Positions 53,953 through 61,396 of a stretch of 64,000 nucleotides of DNA are shown piece by piece; position 1 is the stretch's first letter; the number at the start of each line of letters is the position of its first letter. Under the pieces are notes generated by a model. That model ran no database searches, was not told where the DNA came from, and was given only the letters and a program-made list of their open reading frames with translations. The position numbers and the translations under genes were made by a program. Where the stretch lies: assembly GCA_035554635.1 (NCBI GenBank), contig DATMIB010000213.1, forward strand, positions 13,922-77,921, in the 5' to 3' direction. The DNA is from RPQJ01 sp035554635 (GTDB lineage Bacteria > Pseudomonadota > Gammaproteobacteria > Steroidobacterales > Steroidobacteraceae).

Positions 53953-55359
53953 GTGAAAGTTATCAAGTGTGTCTGGGGCAAGCTGGCCATCGCGGCGCTC
54001 GCGTGGGTTTCGGTCTCGGCGCATGCCGCCGTCGCGCCGCGCATCAGCGGCACCCCGGCGACCAAGGCCGTCGTCGGCCAGGCTTATTCGTTCCAGCCCA
54101 GGGCGACCGATGCCGACGGCGACAAGCTGCGGTTCGCGGTCGTCAACAAGCCGGGCTGGGCACAGTTCGACACTGCCACCGGTCGCCTGAGCGGCACGCC
54201 CGCGGCGGCCAACACCGGCACCTTCGGCAACATCAAGATCCGTGTCACGGACGGCAGGTTCTACCGCACGCTGCCCGAGTTCGCGATCACCGTCGCGTCG
54301 TCGTCGACGTCTTCCACCGGTGACGGCACGACGGCGGGACGCAAGGCCAACTACGGCCACTATTTCGCGACGCGCTACGAAGACACGCCGGCGGACGTCG
54401 CGATGCTCTGCGGCCAGGCCGGCGTCAAGGGCGTGAACTGGCGCCGTACCTGGGGTGAGGTCGAGACCTCGCCGGGCGTCTACGATTTCAGCTCGTTCGA
54501 CCGCGTGCTCAACGCGATCGCCGGCTCGCACAACCCGCAGTGCCAGCTCTGGATCTTCATCGAGTTCAAGAGCTTCAACGTCAGCCCCGTGCGCAACCCG
54601 TGCCCGGAGTACCTGCGGGCGAAGTACTCGGCGCCCAACGCCGACGGCGGCAAGGCCTCGACCTGCTTCATGTGGGAGCCCGTGGTCAAGGATGCTTACA
54701 TCAAGATGATGAAAGCCGCCGCGGCGCGCTACAACTCGAACCCGCGTGTCGAGGGCTTCGTCCTCCAGGAGTCGGCGCTGGGCTTCAACGGCGAGTACTC
54801 GCAGGACCCGGCCGCGGGTGGCACGTACACGGCCACGAAGTGGCGTGACGCGCTCGTCGACGTGGTGACGCAGTGCGGCGCCGCCTGGTCGAACAGCCGC
54901 TGCCTCGCGTTCCTCAACTTCCTCAAGGGTGGCCAGCAGTACCTCAACGACGTCTCGCGCGCGCTTTCGGCGATCCCGAACAACCGCGGCTGCATGTCGG
55001 GCCCGGACCTGCTGCCGGACGCGAAGGCGCTGCACGTCGGCAAGGACGCGGTCTACCAGGTGCTGACGCGTCACAAGGGCTGCCGCTCGAACAGCGCCCA
55101 GAACGCGTCCTATCGCATCACCAACTTCAACATGGACCAGGTGTTCAACTTTGCGGTGCGCGGCAAGGCCGGCTCGTTCGACTCTTCGTCGCCCCGCACC
55201 AGCGGCGTGTGCGTGAACTCGTACCTGTTCTGGAACCACCGGATCAAGGACAGCGGCGCGGGCGGTCGCACCTGGCTCGACGCGCTGCCGGTGATCGCCG
55301 CGTATCCGTACGGCCGCGCGTGGCTCGACCAGTGCGAGGGTGGCGGCTCGGCGCCCTGA
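53953..55359 (+). CDS. Secreted Ig-domain / glycoside-hydrolase-like protein under c-di-GMP riboswitch
   Basis: A 468-residue exported protein. Signal peptide about 1-23 (LAIAALAWVSVSAHA-A). Residues ~25-110 are a putative Ig/cadherin-like module (ISGTPATKAVVGQAYSFQPRA, WAQFDTATGRLSGTP, IKIRVTDG). A Ser/Thr linker (SSSTSSTGDG) leads to a ~340-residue domain that looks like a glycosidase TIM barrel (GVKGVNWRRTWGEVETSPGVYDFSSFD, QLWIFIEF, VEGFVLQESALGFNGEYS), with conserved-looking acids in beta-strand positions. The exact family is not recognised. The GTG at 53953 has AGGGAG six bases upstream. Control by c-di-GMP suggests a role in biofilm matrix binding or trimming. A good terminator follows. 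Confidence 0.75.
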   Translation: MKVIKCVWGKLAIAALAWVSVSAHAAVAPRISGTPATKAVVGQAYSFQPRATDADGDKLRFAVVNKPGWAQFDTATGRLSGTPAAANTGTFGNIKIRVTDGRFYRTLPEFAITVASSSTSSTGDGTTAGRKANYGHYFATRYEDTPADVAMLCGQAGVKGVNWRRTWGEVETSPGVYDFSSFDRVLNAIAGSHNPQCQLWIFIEFKSFNVSPVRNPCPEYLRAKYSAPNADGGKASTCFMWEPVVKDAYIKMMKAAAARYNSNPRVEGFVLQESALGFNGEYSQDPAAGGTYTATKWRDALVDVVTQCGAAWSNSRCLAFLNFLKGGQQYLNDVSRALSAIPNNRGCMSGPDLLPDAKALHVGKDAVYQVLTRHKGCRSNSAQNASYRITNFNMDQVFNFAVRGKAGSFDSSSPRTSGVCVNSYLFWNHRIKDSGAGGRTWLDALPVIAAYPYGRAWLDQCEGGGSAP

Positions 55360-55361
55360 TT

Positions 55362-55448
55362 GTCCTCACCCGGCACTTTCGTGCCGACCTCGCCCGCGAG
55401 CGGGAGAGGTGAATCCAGGCCTCTCCCGCGCGAGCGGGAGAGGCTTTT
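55362..55448. repeat. CTCTCCC hairpin repeats (family A, copy 6)
   Basis: CCTCACCCGGCACTTTCGTGCCGACCTCGCCCGC... as a first unit (55363-55410) and a second perfect hairpin with GCGA loop at 55419-55444. It lies between the converging riboswitch gene and efflux operon; the second hairpin forms a terminator. Confidence 0.86.
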
Positions 55449-55449
55449 T
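55419..55449 (+). terminator. Rho-independent terminator formed by a CTCTCCC repeat
   Basis: An 11-bp perfect stem (55419-55429 with 55434-55444) with a GNRA-type GCGA loop is followed by TTTTT (55445-55449). The T run touches the stop codon of the converging efflux channel gene (55449-55451). Confidence 0.88.
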
Positions 55450-56876
55450 CATTTCCAGCCGCCGCCGAGCGCGCGATAGAGCTCGACGTACGCCTCGCGG
55501 TGCGACAGCCGATTGCGCGCCAGGTCGATCTCGGCCGTGAACAGCGTGCGCTGTGCGTCCAGGACGTCGAGATAACTGACGACGCCGGCGCGATAGCGCT
55601 TGTACTGCAGGTCCAGCACCTTCTGCGCCGCGTCGCGCTGGACGACACCCTCGTCGATCACGGCGCGGACCTTGTCGGTGCTGACGAGCGCGTCGGCCGC
55701 TTCGCGATAGGCGTTGAGGACACCGCGTCGGTACGCGAGTTCCGATTGCACGAGTTGCGCCCCTGCGACGTCGACGCTGGCCGTGCCGCCGCCCGACTGG
55801 AAGATCGGCATGTCGACGAACGGTCCGACCGAAAACAACTCGCTGGCGGGATCGTCGCCGTCGAGCAGCGAGCCGAGCTCGGGACTGACCAGGCCAAAGA
55901 ACGAGGTCAGTCCGATCGACAGATACGGGAAGCGATTGGCTTCGGCGACGCCGACGTTGGCGGTCGCCGCGTGCAGCTCGTTCTCGAGCTGGCGCAGGTC
56001 CGGCCGTCGCGCGAGCAACTGCGCCGGCACGCCGACCGGGATCGTCGCGGGCACGGCGAACGGCGTCGTGACCGCGGGCCTCGCGACGGTGCCAGGCTCG
56101 CCGCCGAGCAGGAAGCGCAGCAGGTTCTCGGCCTGCAGTCGACGCTGTTCCGCCTGTGGCAGCTGCGAGCGCGTGCCCGCAAGCTGGGCCAGGGCCTGCT
56201 GCTCCTCGGTGGCGGAGGCGACGCCGTTGCGTTTCTGCGAGCGCACGAGGTCGAGCGATGCCTGCTGGCTCGCGATCGTGCGCTCGATGATCGCGACTTC
56301 CTCGTCGAGCTCGAGCAGCCGGAACCAGGTCGTCGCGACGTCGGCGACCAGGGACGTGACGACGCCGCGCTGGAAGTCCTCGTTGGCGAGCAGTTGCGCG
56401 CGCGTCGCCTCGTTCGTGCGACGCAGGCGGCCGAACAGGTCGATCTCCCAGTTGAGCGTCAGCCCGAGCGAGTAACTGCTGTCCTCCGGCGTGCCGGGGC
56501 TCGGCGAAGTGCTGCCGGTCGCGCGGATCTCCGGGCCGTAGTAGCTGCGCGAGACGCGCACGCGGGCCCGGAATTCCTCGACCCGCGCCGCGGCGATCCG
56601 CAGGTCCAGGTTGTTGCGCAGCGCCGTCTCGAGCACCGCATTCAGGTCGGGATCGTTGAACACGGCGGTCCACGCGAGGTCCGCGAACGAGGCAGCCTGC
56701 TGCGGCTGCAGCACGCCGCGGTACTGCTCCGGCGTCGGCAGGTCCGTGGGCCGCTCGAAGTCGGGGCCGACGGTGCAGCCCGTCACGGCCAGCGCGATCG
56801 CCACCGCGATTGCCACCGCGGGCGTCGCGCGCCGATGCGACTCGCCGCGCCCCGCCATGCCGCCTGCGCGGCTCAC
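55449..56876 (-). CDS. NodT family outer-membrane efflux channel lipoprotein
   Basis: A 475-residue TolC/OprM-type channel. Lipoprotein signal with lipobox AVTGC (about 33-37) followed by VGPDFERP, the usual NodT-family beginning. Two outer-membrane-efflux repeats follow: NNLDLRIAAARVEEFRARVRVSRS in the first, LARRPDLRQLENELHAATANVGVAEANRFP in the second, and RYRAGVVSYLDVLDAQRTLF near the end. It is the outer channel of the tripartite pump. The GTG at 56876 has GGAGG eight bases upstream and overlaps the pump stop (GTGA); an ATG at 56858 is a weaker choice. Confidence 0.94.
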   Translation of the reverse strand: MSRAGGMAGRGESHRRATPAVAIAVAIALAVTGCTVGPDFERPTDLPTPEQYRGVLQPQQAASFADLAWTAVFNDPDLNAVLETALRNNLDLRIAAARVEEFRARVRVSRSYYGPEIRATGSTSPSPGTPEDSSYSLGLTLNWEIDLFGRLRRTNEATRAQLLANEDFQRGVVTSLVADVATTWFRLLELDEEVAIIERTIASQQASLDLVRSQKRNGVASATEEQQALAQLAGTRSQLPQAEQRRLQAENLLRFLLGGEPGTVARPAVTTPFAVPATIPVGVPAQLLARRPDLRQLENELHAATANVGVAEANRFPYLSIGLTSFFGLVSPELGSLLDGDDPASELFSVGPFVDMPIFQSGGGTASVDVAGAQLVQSELAYRRGVLNAYREAADALVSTDKVRAVIDEGVVQRDAAQKVLDLQYKRYRAGVVSYLDVLDAQRTLFTAEIDLARNRLSHREAYVELYRALGGGWK

Positions 56877-59800
56877 GCCTGCGCCTCCGCAGAGCCCGCG
56901 GGCCCCGTCGTCGCGTCGACGGGCGGGCCCGCCTTGCCGGGTGCGCCGCCAAAGCGCTCGGCCAGGCCCTGGATCAGCACGTAGAACGTCGGCACTGCCA
57001 GCGTCGTCAGCAGCGTCGCCGCGATCATGCCGCCGAACACTGCAGTGCCGACAGAGTGCTTCGATGCGGCACCGGCGCCCGAGGCGAGCATCAGCGGCAC
57101 GACGCCGAGGATGAACGCGAACGACGTCATCAGGATCGGTCGCAGCCGCAGCTTCGCAGCTTCGAGCGCGGCATCGAAGATCGGCATGCCGCGCTCGCGG
57201 TTGAGCTTGGCAAACTCGACGATCAGGATCGCGTTCTTGGCGGAGAGGCCGACCAGCGTCACGAGTCCGATCTGGCCGTAGACGTTGAAGTCGATGCCGA
57301 GCAGCTTGAGCGCGATCAGCGCGCCGAGGAAGCCGAACGGCGTCGCCAGCAGCACGGCGAACGGCACCGCCCAGCTCTCGTAGAGCGCCGCGAGGAACAG
57401 GAACACGACGACGATCGACAACGCGAGCACCAGCGTCGAGCTGTTGCCGGCCTCGATCTCCTGCTTGCTCTGGCCGGACCACTCGAAGCCGTAGCCGTCC
57501 GGCAGCACTTCGGCGGCGACGGCCTCGAGCGCGCGGATTGCATCGCCCGAACTCGCGCCGGCCCCGGGGGAGCCGCTGAACGCCGCCGTGCGGTACAGGT
57601 TGTACCGTTGCATGAAGCGCGCGCCCGTGCCGCGTTGCCAGGACGTCAGCGTGTCGAGCGGCACCATGCCGCCCTCCGCATTGCGCACGAACAGCCGCGC
57701 GATGTCGGTGACTTCCTGGCGGAAATCCGACTCGGCCTGCAGCGTCACCTTGTAGTTGCGGCCGAAGCGCGTGAAGTCGTTGACCTGGTAACCGCCGAGG
57801 AAGGTCTGCAGCGTCGTGAGCACGTCGTTGACCGGCACGCCGAGCTTCTTCGCCTTTTCGCGGTCGACCTGCAGCCGGTAGTTCGGCGTGCTGGCGCTGA
57901 ACGTGGTCGAGATCCGCCCGATTTCCGGGCGCTGGCTCGCAGCCGCGATGAACTCGTTCGCCACCCGCGCGAGTTCTTCCGGCGACTGGTTGGCGCGTGC
58001 CTGCAGCATGAACGAGAAGCCCGAGACCGAGCCCATGCCAGGCAGCGCCGGCGGGTTGAACGGCATCACGACCGCTTCGGGAATGCCGAGCATCGCGCCG
58101 TAGAGCTTGCGGACGATCGCCGCCGCGTGCTGGTCGGCCGCCTCGCGCTCGCCCCAGGGCTTGAGCTTGACGATCACCAGTGCACCGTTCGAGGCGTTGG
58201 TGCCGGAAATCAGGTCGTAGCCCGCAATGCTGACGACCGACTCGACGCCGGGCACCTGCCGCGTGATCGCCTCGACCTGGCGCAGCACGGCTTCGGTGCG
58301 CTCCTGCGCGGCGCCTTCCGGCAGCACCACCTGCATGAACAGCGCGCCCTTGTCCTCGTCGGGCACGAAACCGGTCGGCACGGCGCGGAACAAGCCGCCG
58401 ATCACGACCAGCAGTGCCGCGAACGTGAGCATCACCAGCAGCGTGCGTCGCGCGAGCAGCGACGCCGCATGGCCGTACCGTTCCGTGAGCCGTTCGAAGC
58501 CCGTGTTGAACGCGCGGAAGAACCGTGCGACCGGGCCGCGCCGCTCACCCGCGTGCGGCTTGAGCAGCAACCGACACAACGCTGGCGTGAGCGTCAATGC
58601 GACGAGCGCCGAGAACATCGTCGAGACCGCCACGGTCACCGCAAACTGTTTGTACAACTGGCCCGTGACGCCCGGGATGAACCCCATCGGTATGAACACG
58701 GCCGACAGGATCAGGGCGATGGCCACGACCGGCCCCTGCACCTCTTCCATCGCCTGGATCGTGGCCTCGCGCACGCCGAGGCCGGTGCCCATCTTGTGCT
58801 CGACCGCCTCGACCACGACGATCGCGTCGTCGACGACGATGCCGATCGCGAGCACCATGCCGAACAGCGACAGCGTGTTGACCGTGAAGCCGAGCAGCTG
58901 GAACGCCGCGAACGTCGCCACCAGCGACACCGGCACGGCGAGCATCGGGATCAGCGTCGTGCGCCAGTTCTGCAGGAACAGGAACACGACGATCAGCACG
59001 AGGATCAGCGCCTCGACGAAGGTCTTGACCACCTCGTCGACCGATGCCTCGACGAAGGCCGAGGTGTCGTAGACGATCCGGTAGTCCAGGCCCTTGGGGA
59101 ACGCCTGCGCGAGTCGCGCGAGCTCGGCCTTGACCAGCCCCGCGGTCTCGAGCGCGTTGGCGCCCGGCACCAGCGCGATCGACACGGCCGCGGCCGGCTT
59201 GCCATCGATCGTCGAGACGTTGCTGTAGCTCTTCGCGCCGAGTTCGACCCGCCCGATGTCCTTCAGCCGGACGAACGAGCCGTCCGGCTTCGACCCGACA
59301 ATGACGTCGGCGAACTCCTCGGTGTCGATCAGCCGGCCCTGCACGCGCAGCGAGTACTGGAAGCTCTGGCCGCGCGTCGCCGGCGGCTGGCCGACCTGGC
59401 CCGCAGGCACCTGCAGGTTCTGCTCGCGGATCGCCTGGGCGACGTCGGCAGCCGTGATGCCGAGGCTCGCCATGCGGTCCGGCCGCAACCAGATGCGCAT
59501 GCCGAACTCGGAGCCGAACACGCCGACGTCGCCGACGCCCTTGACGCGCTTGAGTTCGTCGACGACGTAGACGAACGCGTAATTGCTGATGAACAGCGGG
59601 TCGTAGGTGTCGTCGGGCGAGTACAGCGCGAAATACAGCAGCGTGTCGGGGGAGCGTTTGCGCACGGTCACGCCGGCATTGATCACGTCCGAGGGCAGCT
59701 GCGAATTGGCCTGCGAGACACGGTTCTGCACCTCGACCGCGGCGAGGTCGGGGTCGCGCTCGAGCTGGAACGTGACGGTGATCGCGGAGCTGCCGTCGTC

Positions 59801-60049
59801 GCCGCTGACGCCGTTGATGTACAGCATGTCGGTGACGCCGTTGACCTGCTGGTCGATCGGCGCCGTGACCGATTCCTCGACGACGTCGGAGCTCGCGCCG
59901 AGGTAGGAGGCGTTGATCTGCACGGTCGGCAACGCGATGTTCGGGAATTCTCCGACCGGCAGGCCGAGCAGCGACAGCGTGCCGATCAGCAGCAGGAACA
60001 GCGAAATGACGATCGCGAAGACGGGCCGGTCGATGAAGAAGCGTGCCAT
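56873..60049 (-). CDS. RND multidrug efflux pump, HAE1/AcrB type
   Basis: A 1058-residue inner-membrane proton/drug antiporter. The N-terminus MARFFIDRPVFAIVISLFLLLIGTLSL is the standard AcrB-type opening. The proton-relay pair is in GIVVDDAIVVVEAVEHKM (about 405), and the second half has FEWSGQSKQEIEAG and GLSAKNAILIVEFAKLNRERG. Compared with the pump at 16932-20084 it belongs to a different subgroup, closer to AcrB/MexB. The operon order is adaptor, pump, channel; it lies 15 bases after the adaptor gene and overlaps the channel gene (GTGA). No local TetR regulator is present. Confidence 0.97.
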   Translation of the reverse strand: MARFFIDRPVFAIVISLFLLLIGTLSLLGLPVGEFPNIALPTVQINASYLGASSDVVEESVTAPIDQQVNGVTDMLYINGVSGDDGSSAITVTFQLERDPDLAAVEVQNRVSQANSQLPSDVINAGVTVRKRSPDTLLYFALYSPDDTYDPLFISNYAFVYVVDELKRVKGVGDVGVFGSEFGMRIWLRPDRMASLGITAADVAQAIREQNLQVPAGQVGQPPATRGQSFQYSLRVQGRLIDTEEFADVIVGSKPDGSFVRLKDIGRVELGAKSYSNVSTIDGKPAAAVSIALVPGANALETAGLVKAELARLAQAFPKGLDYRIVYDTSAFVEASVDEVVKTFVEALILVLIVVFLFLQNWRTTLIPMLAVPVSLVATFAAFQLLGFTVNTLSLFGMVLAIGIVVDDAIVVVEAVEHKMGTGLGVREATIQAMEEVQGPVVAIALILSAVFIPMGFIPGVTGQLYKQFAVTVAVSTMFSALVALTLTPALCRLLLKPHAGERRGPVARFFRAFNTGFERLTERYGHAASLLARRTLLVMLTFAALLVVIGGLFRAVPTGFVPDEDKGALFMQVVLPEGAAQERTEAVLRQVEAITRQVPGVESVVSIAGYDLISGTNASNGALVIVKLKPWGEREAADQHAAAIVRKLYGAMLGIPEAVVMPFNPPALPGMGSVSGFSFMLQARANQSPEELARVANEFIAAASQRPEIGRISTTFSASTPNYRLQVDREKAKKLGVPVNDVLTTLQTFLGGYQVNDFTRFGRNYKVTLQAESDFRQEVTDIARLFVRNAEGGMVPLDTLTSWQRGTGARFMQRYNLYRTAAFSGSPGAGASSGDAIRALEAVAAEVLPDGYGFEWSGQSKQEIEAGNSSTLVLALSIVVVFLFLAALYESWAVPFAVLLATPFGFLGALIALKLLGIDFNVYGQIGLVTLVGLSAKNAILIVEFAKLNRERGMPIFDAALEAAKLRLRPILMTSFAFILGVVPLMLASGAGAASKHSVGTAVFGGMIAATLLTTLAVPTFYVLIQGLAERFGGAPGKAGPPVDATTGPAGSAEAQA

Positions 60050-60064
60050 CGTGCCGGGCTCCGC

Positions 60065-61312
60065 TCAGCCGGCTTCGGGGCCGGTCCGCGTCCCCCGTGC
60101 ATCGGCCGCGGTGGGCGCCACGCCGCTCGCGGCCGCGTCGGGCCGGTCGAAATCCTCGAGCTTTGCCGGGACGACCTTGAGCTTCGAACCGGGGCGTGCC
60201 TTCTGGATGCCCTCGGCCACCACGCGGTCGCCCGCCGCGAGACCGGACGCGATGACTTGCCGGTTGCCGAAGCGCGGCCCGAGCGTCACCGGGCGCAGCT
60301 CCGCCGTGTCGTCCCCGGTGACGACCGTGAGGAAGTACTTGCCGAGCTGCTCCTGCACTGCGCGGTCCGGGACGATCAACGCATCCTGCAGCTCGCGCCC
60401 GGTCGCGCGCACGCGCGCGAACAACCCCGGAAGCAGCTTGTGGTCCGGGTTCGGAAACTCCGCGCGCAGGCGATAGGTGCCGGTGGTCGGGTCGAGCGCC
60501 CGGTCGCCGAAGTTGATGCGACCCGGCAACGAGTATTCGGTGCCATCACTCAGGATCAGCCGCACGACCAGCCGCGGGTCGTCGGCGGGCAGCGACCTGC
60601 CGCCGAGGTCCTTCTCGACTTCGAGCAGTTCAGATTCGCTGATCGTGAAGTAGACCCATGCGGGGTCGTCGGACGACAGCGTCGCGAGCACGGTCTGCCC
60701 GGCCGTGACGAGTGCACCGGGGAACACCTGCGCCGCGCCGATGCGCCCGCTCAGGGGCGCACGTACGTCGGCATACTCGACGCCGAGGTTCGCCTCCTGC
60801 AAGGCCGCACGGCTCGCCGCGACTTCGGCCTGCGCCTGGCGCGCGGTGGCGACGGCGTTGTCGTACACCTGCCGGCTGATGGCCTCGTCCGCGAGCAACG
60901 GCTCGTAACGGGCGACGTCCTGGCGGGCGCGGTACAGGTTGGCCTCGGCGGAGGCGAGCGATGCCTGCGCGCTCGCCACCTGCGCGCGGAATTCGCGCGG
61001 ATCGATCGAGAACAGCGGTTGGCCTTCCTTGACCAGCGAGCCGTCGACGAAATGGGTTTCGAGCAGGATGCCGCTGACGCGGGCACGCAGGTCCACTTCG
61101 CGCGACCCGCGCACCTCGCCCACCTTGTCGCTGTGCGCGATCGTGGTGCTTGGTTCGACCGTGACGGCCCTGACCTCCACAGGTGGCGCCTGTGGCGCGC
61201 CCTCGGGCTGACGGCCACAGCCGCCGAGAGCCAGGACGCAGGTCGTCGACAGCACCCAGGGCAGGAACCCAGTCGATCTCCGCGACTTCGCCACATCCTT
61301 GGGGCTGCCCAT
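60065..61312 (-). CDS. RND efflux periplasmic adaptor lipoprotein, AcrA type
   Basis: A 415-residue membrane fusion lipoprotein. Signal with lipobox LALGGC (about 29-34). Then VSGILLETHFVDGSLVKEGQPLFSID and DVRAPLSGRIGAAQVFPGALVTAG (lipoyl halves), a helical hairpin between them (AQVASAQASLASAEANLYRARQDVARYEPLL), and barrel/proximal domains to GDRVVAEGIQKARPGSKLK. This is the AcrA/MexA pattern. ATG at 61312 (a GTG immediately before is in frame) with GAGGA about nine bases upstream. First gene of the three-gene efflux operon; the gap to mutS is 84 bases. Confidence 0.96.
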   Translation of the reverse strand: MGSPKDVAKSRRSTGFLPWVLSTTCVLALGGCGRQPEGAPQAPPVEVRAVTVEPSTTIAHSDKVGEVRGSREVDLRARVSGILLETHFVDGSLVKEGQPLFSIDPREFRAQVASAQASLASAEANLYRARQDVARYEPLLADEAISRQVYDNAVATARQAQAEVAASRAALQEANLGVEYADVRAPLSGRIGAAQVFPGALVTAGQTVLATLSSDDPAWVYFTISESELLEVEKDLGGRSLPADDPRLVVRLILSDGTEYSLPGRINFGDRALDPTTGTYRLRAEFPNPDHKLLPGLFARVRATGRELQDALIVPDRAVQEQLGKYFLTVVTGDDTAELRPVTLGPRFGNRQVIASGLAAGDRVVAEGIQKARPGSKLKVVPAKLEDFDRPDAAASGVAPTAADARGTRTGPEAG

Positions 61313-61396
61313 CACGACGGTCCTCGTGCGTGTCGTGGGCCGACACGTTTTTGGCAGTCTAGACTGAGCAGGCGCCCGGCGACAGGGTGGGGTGTG

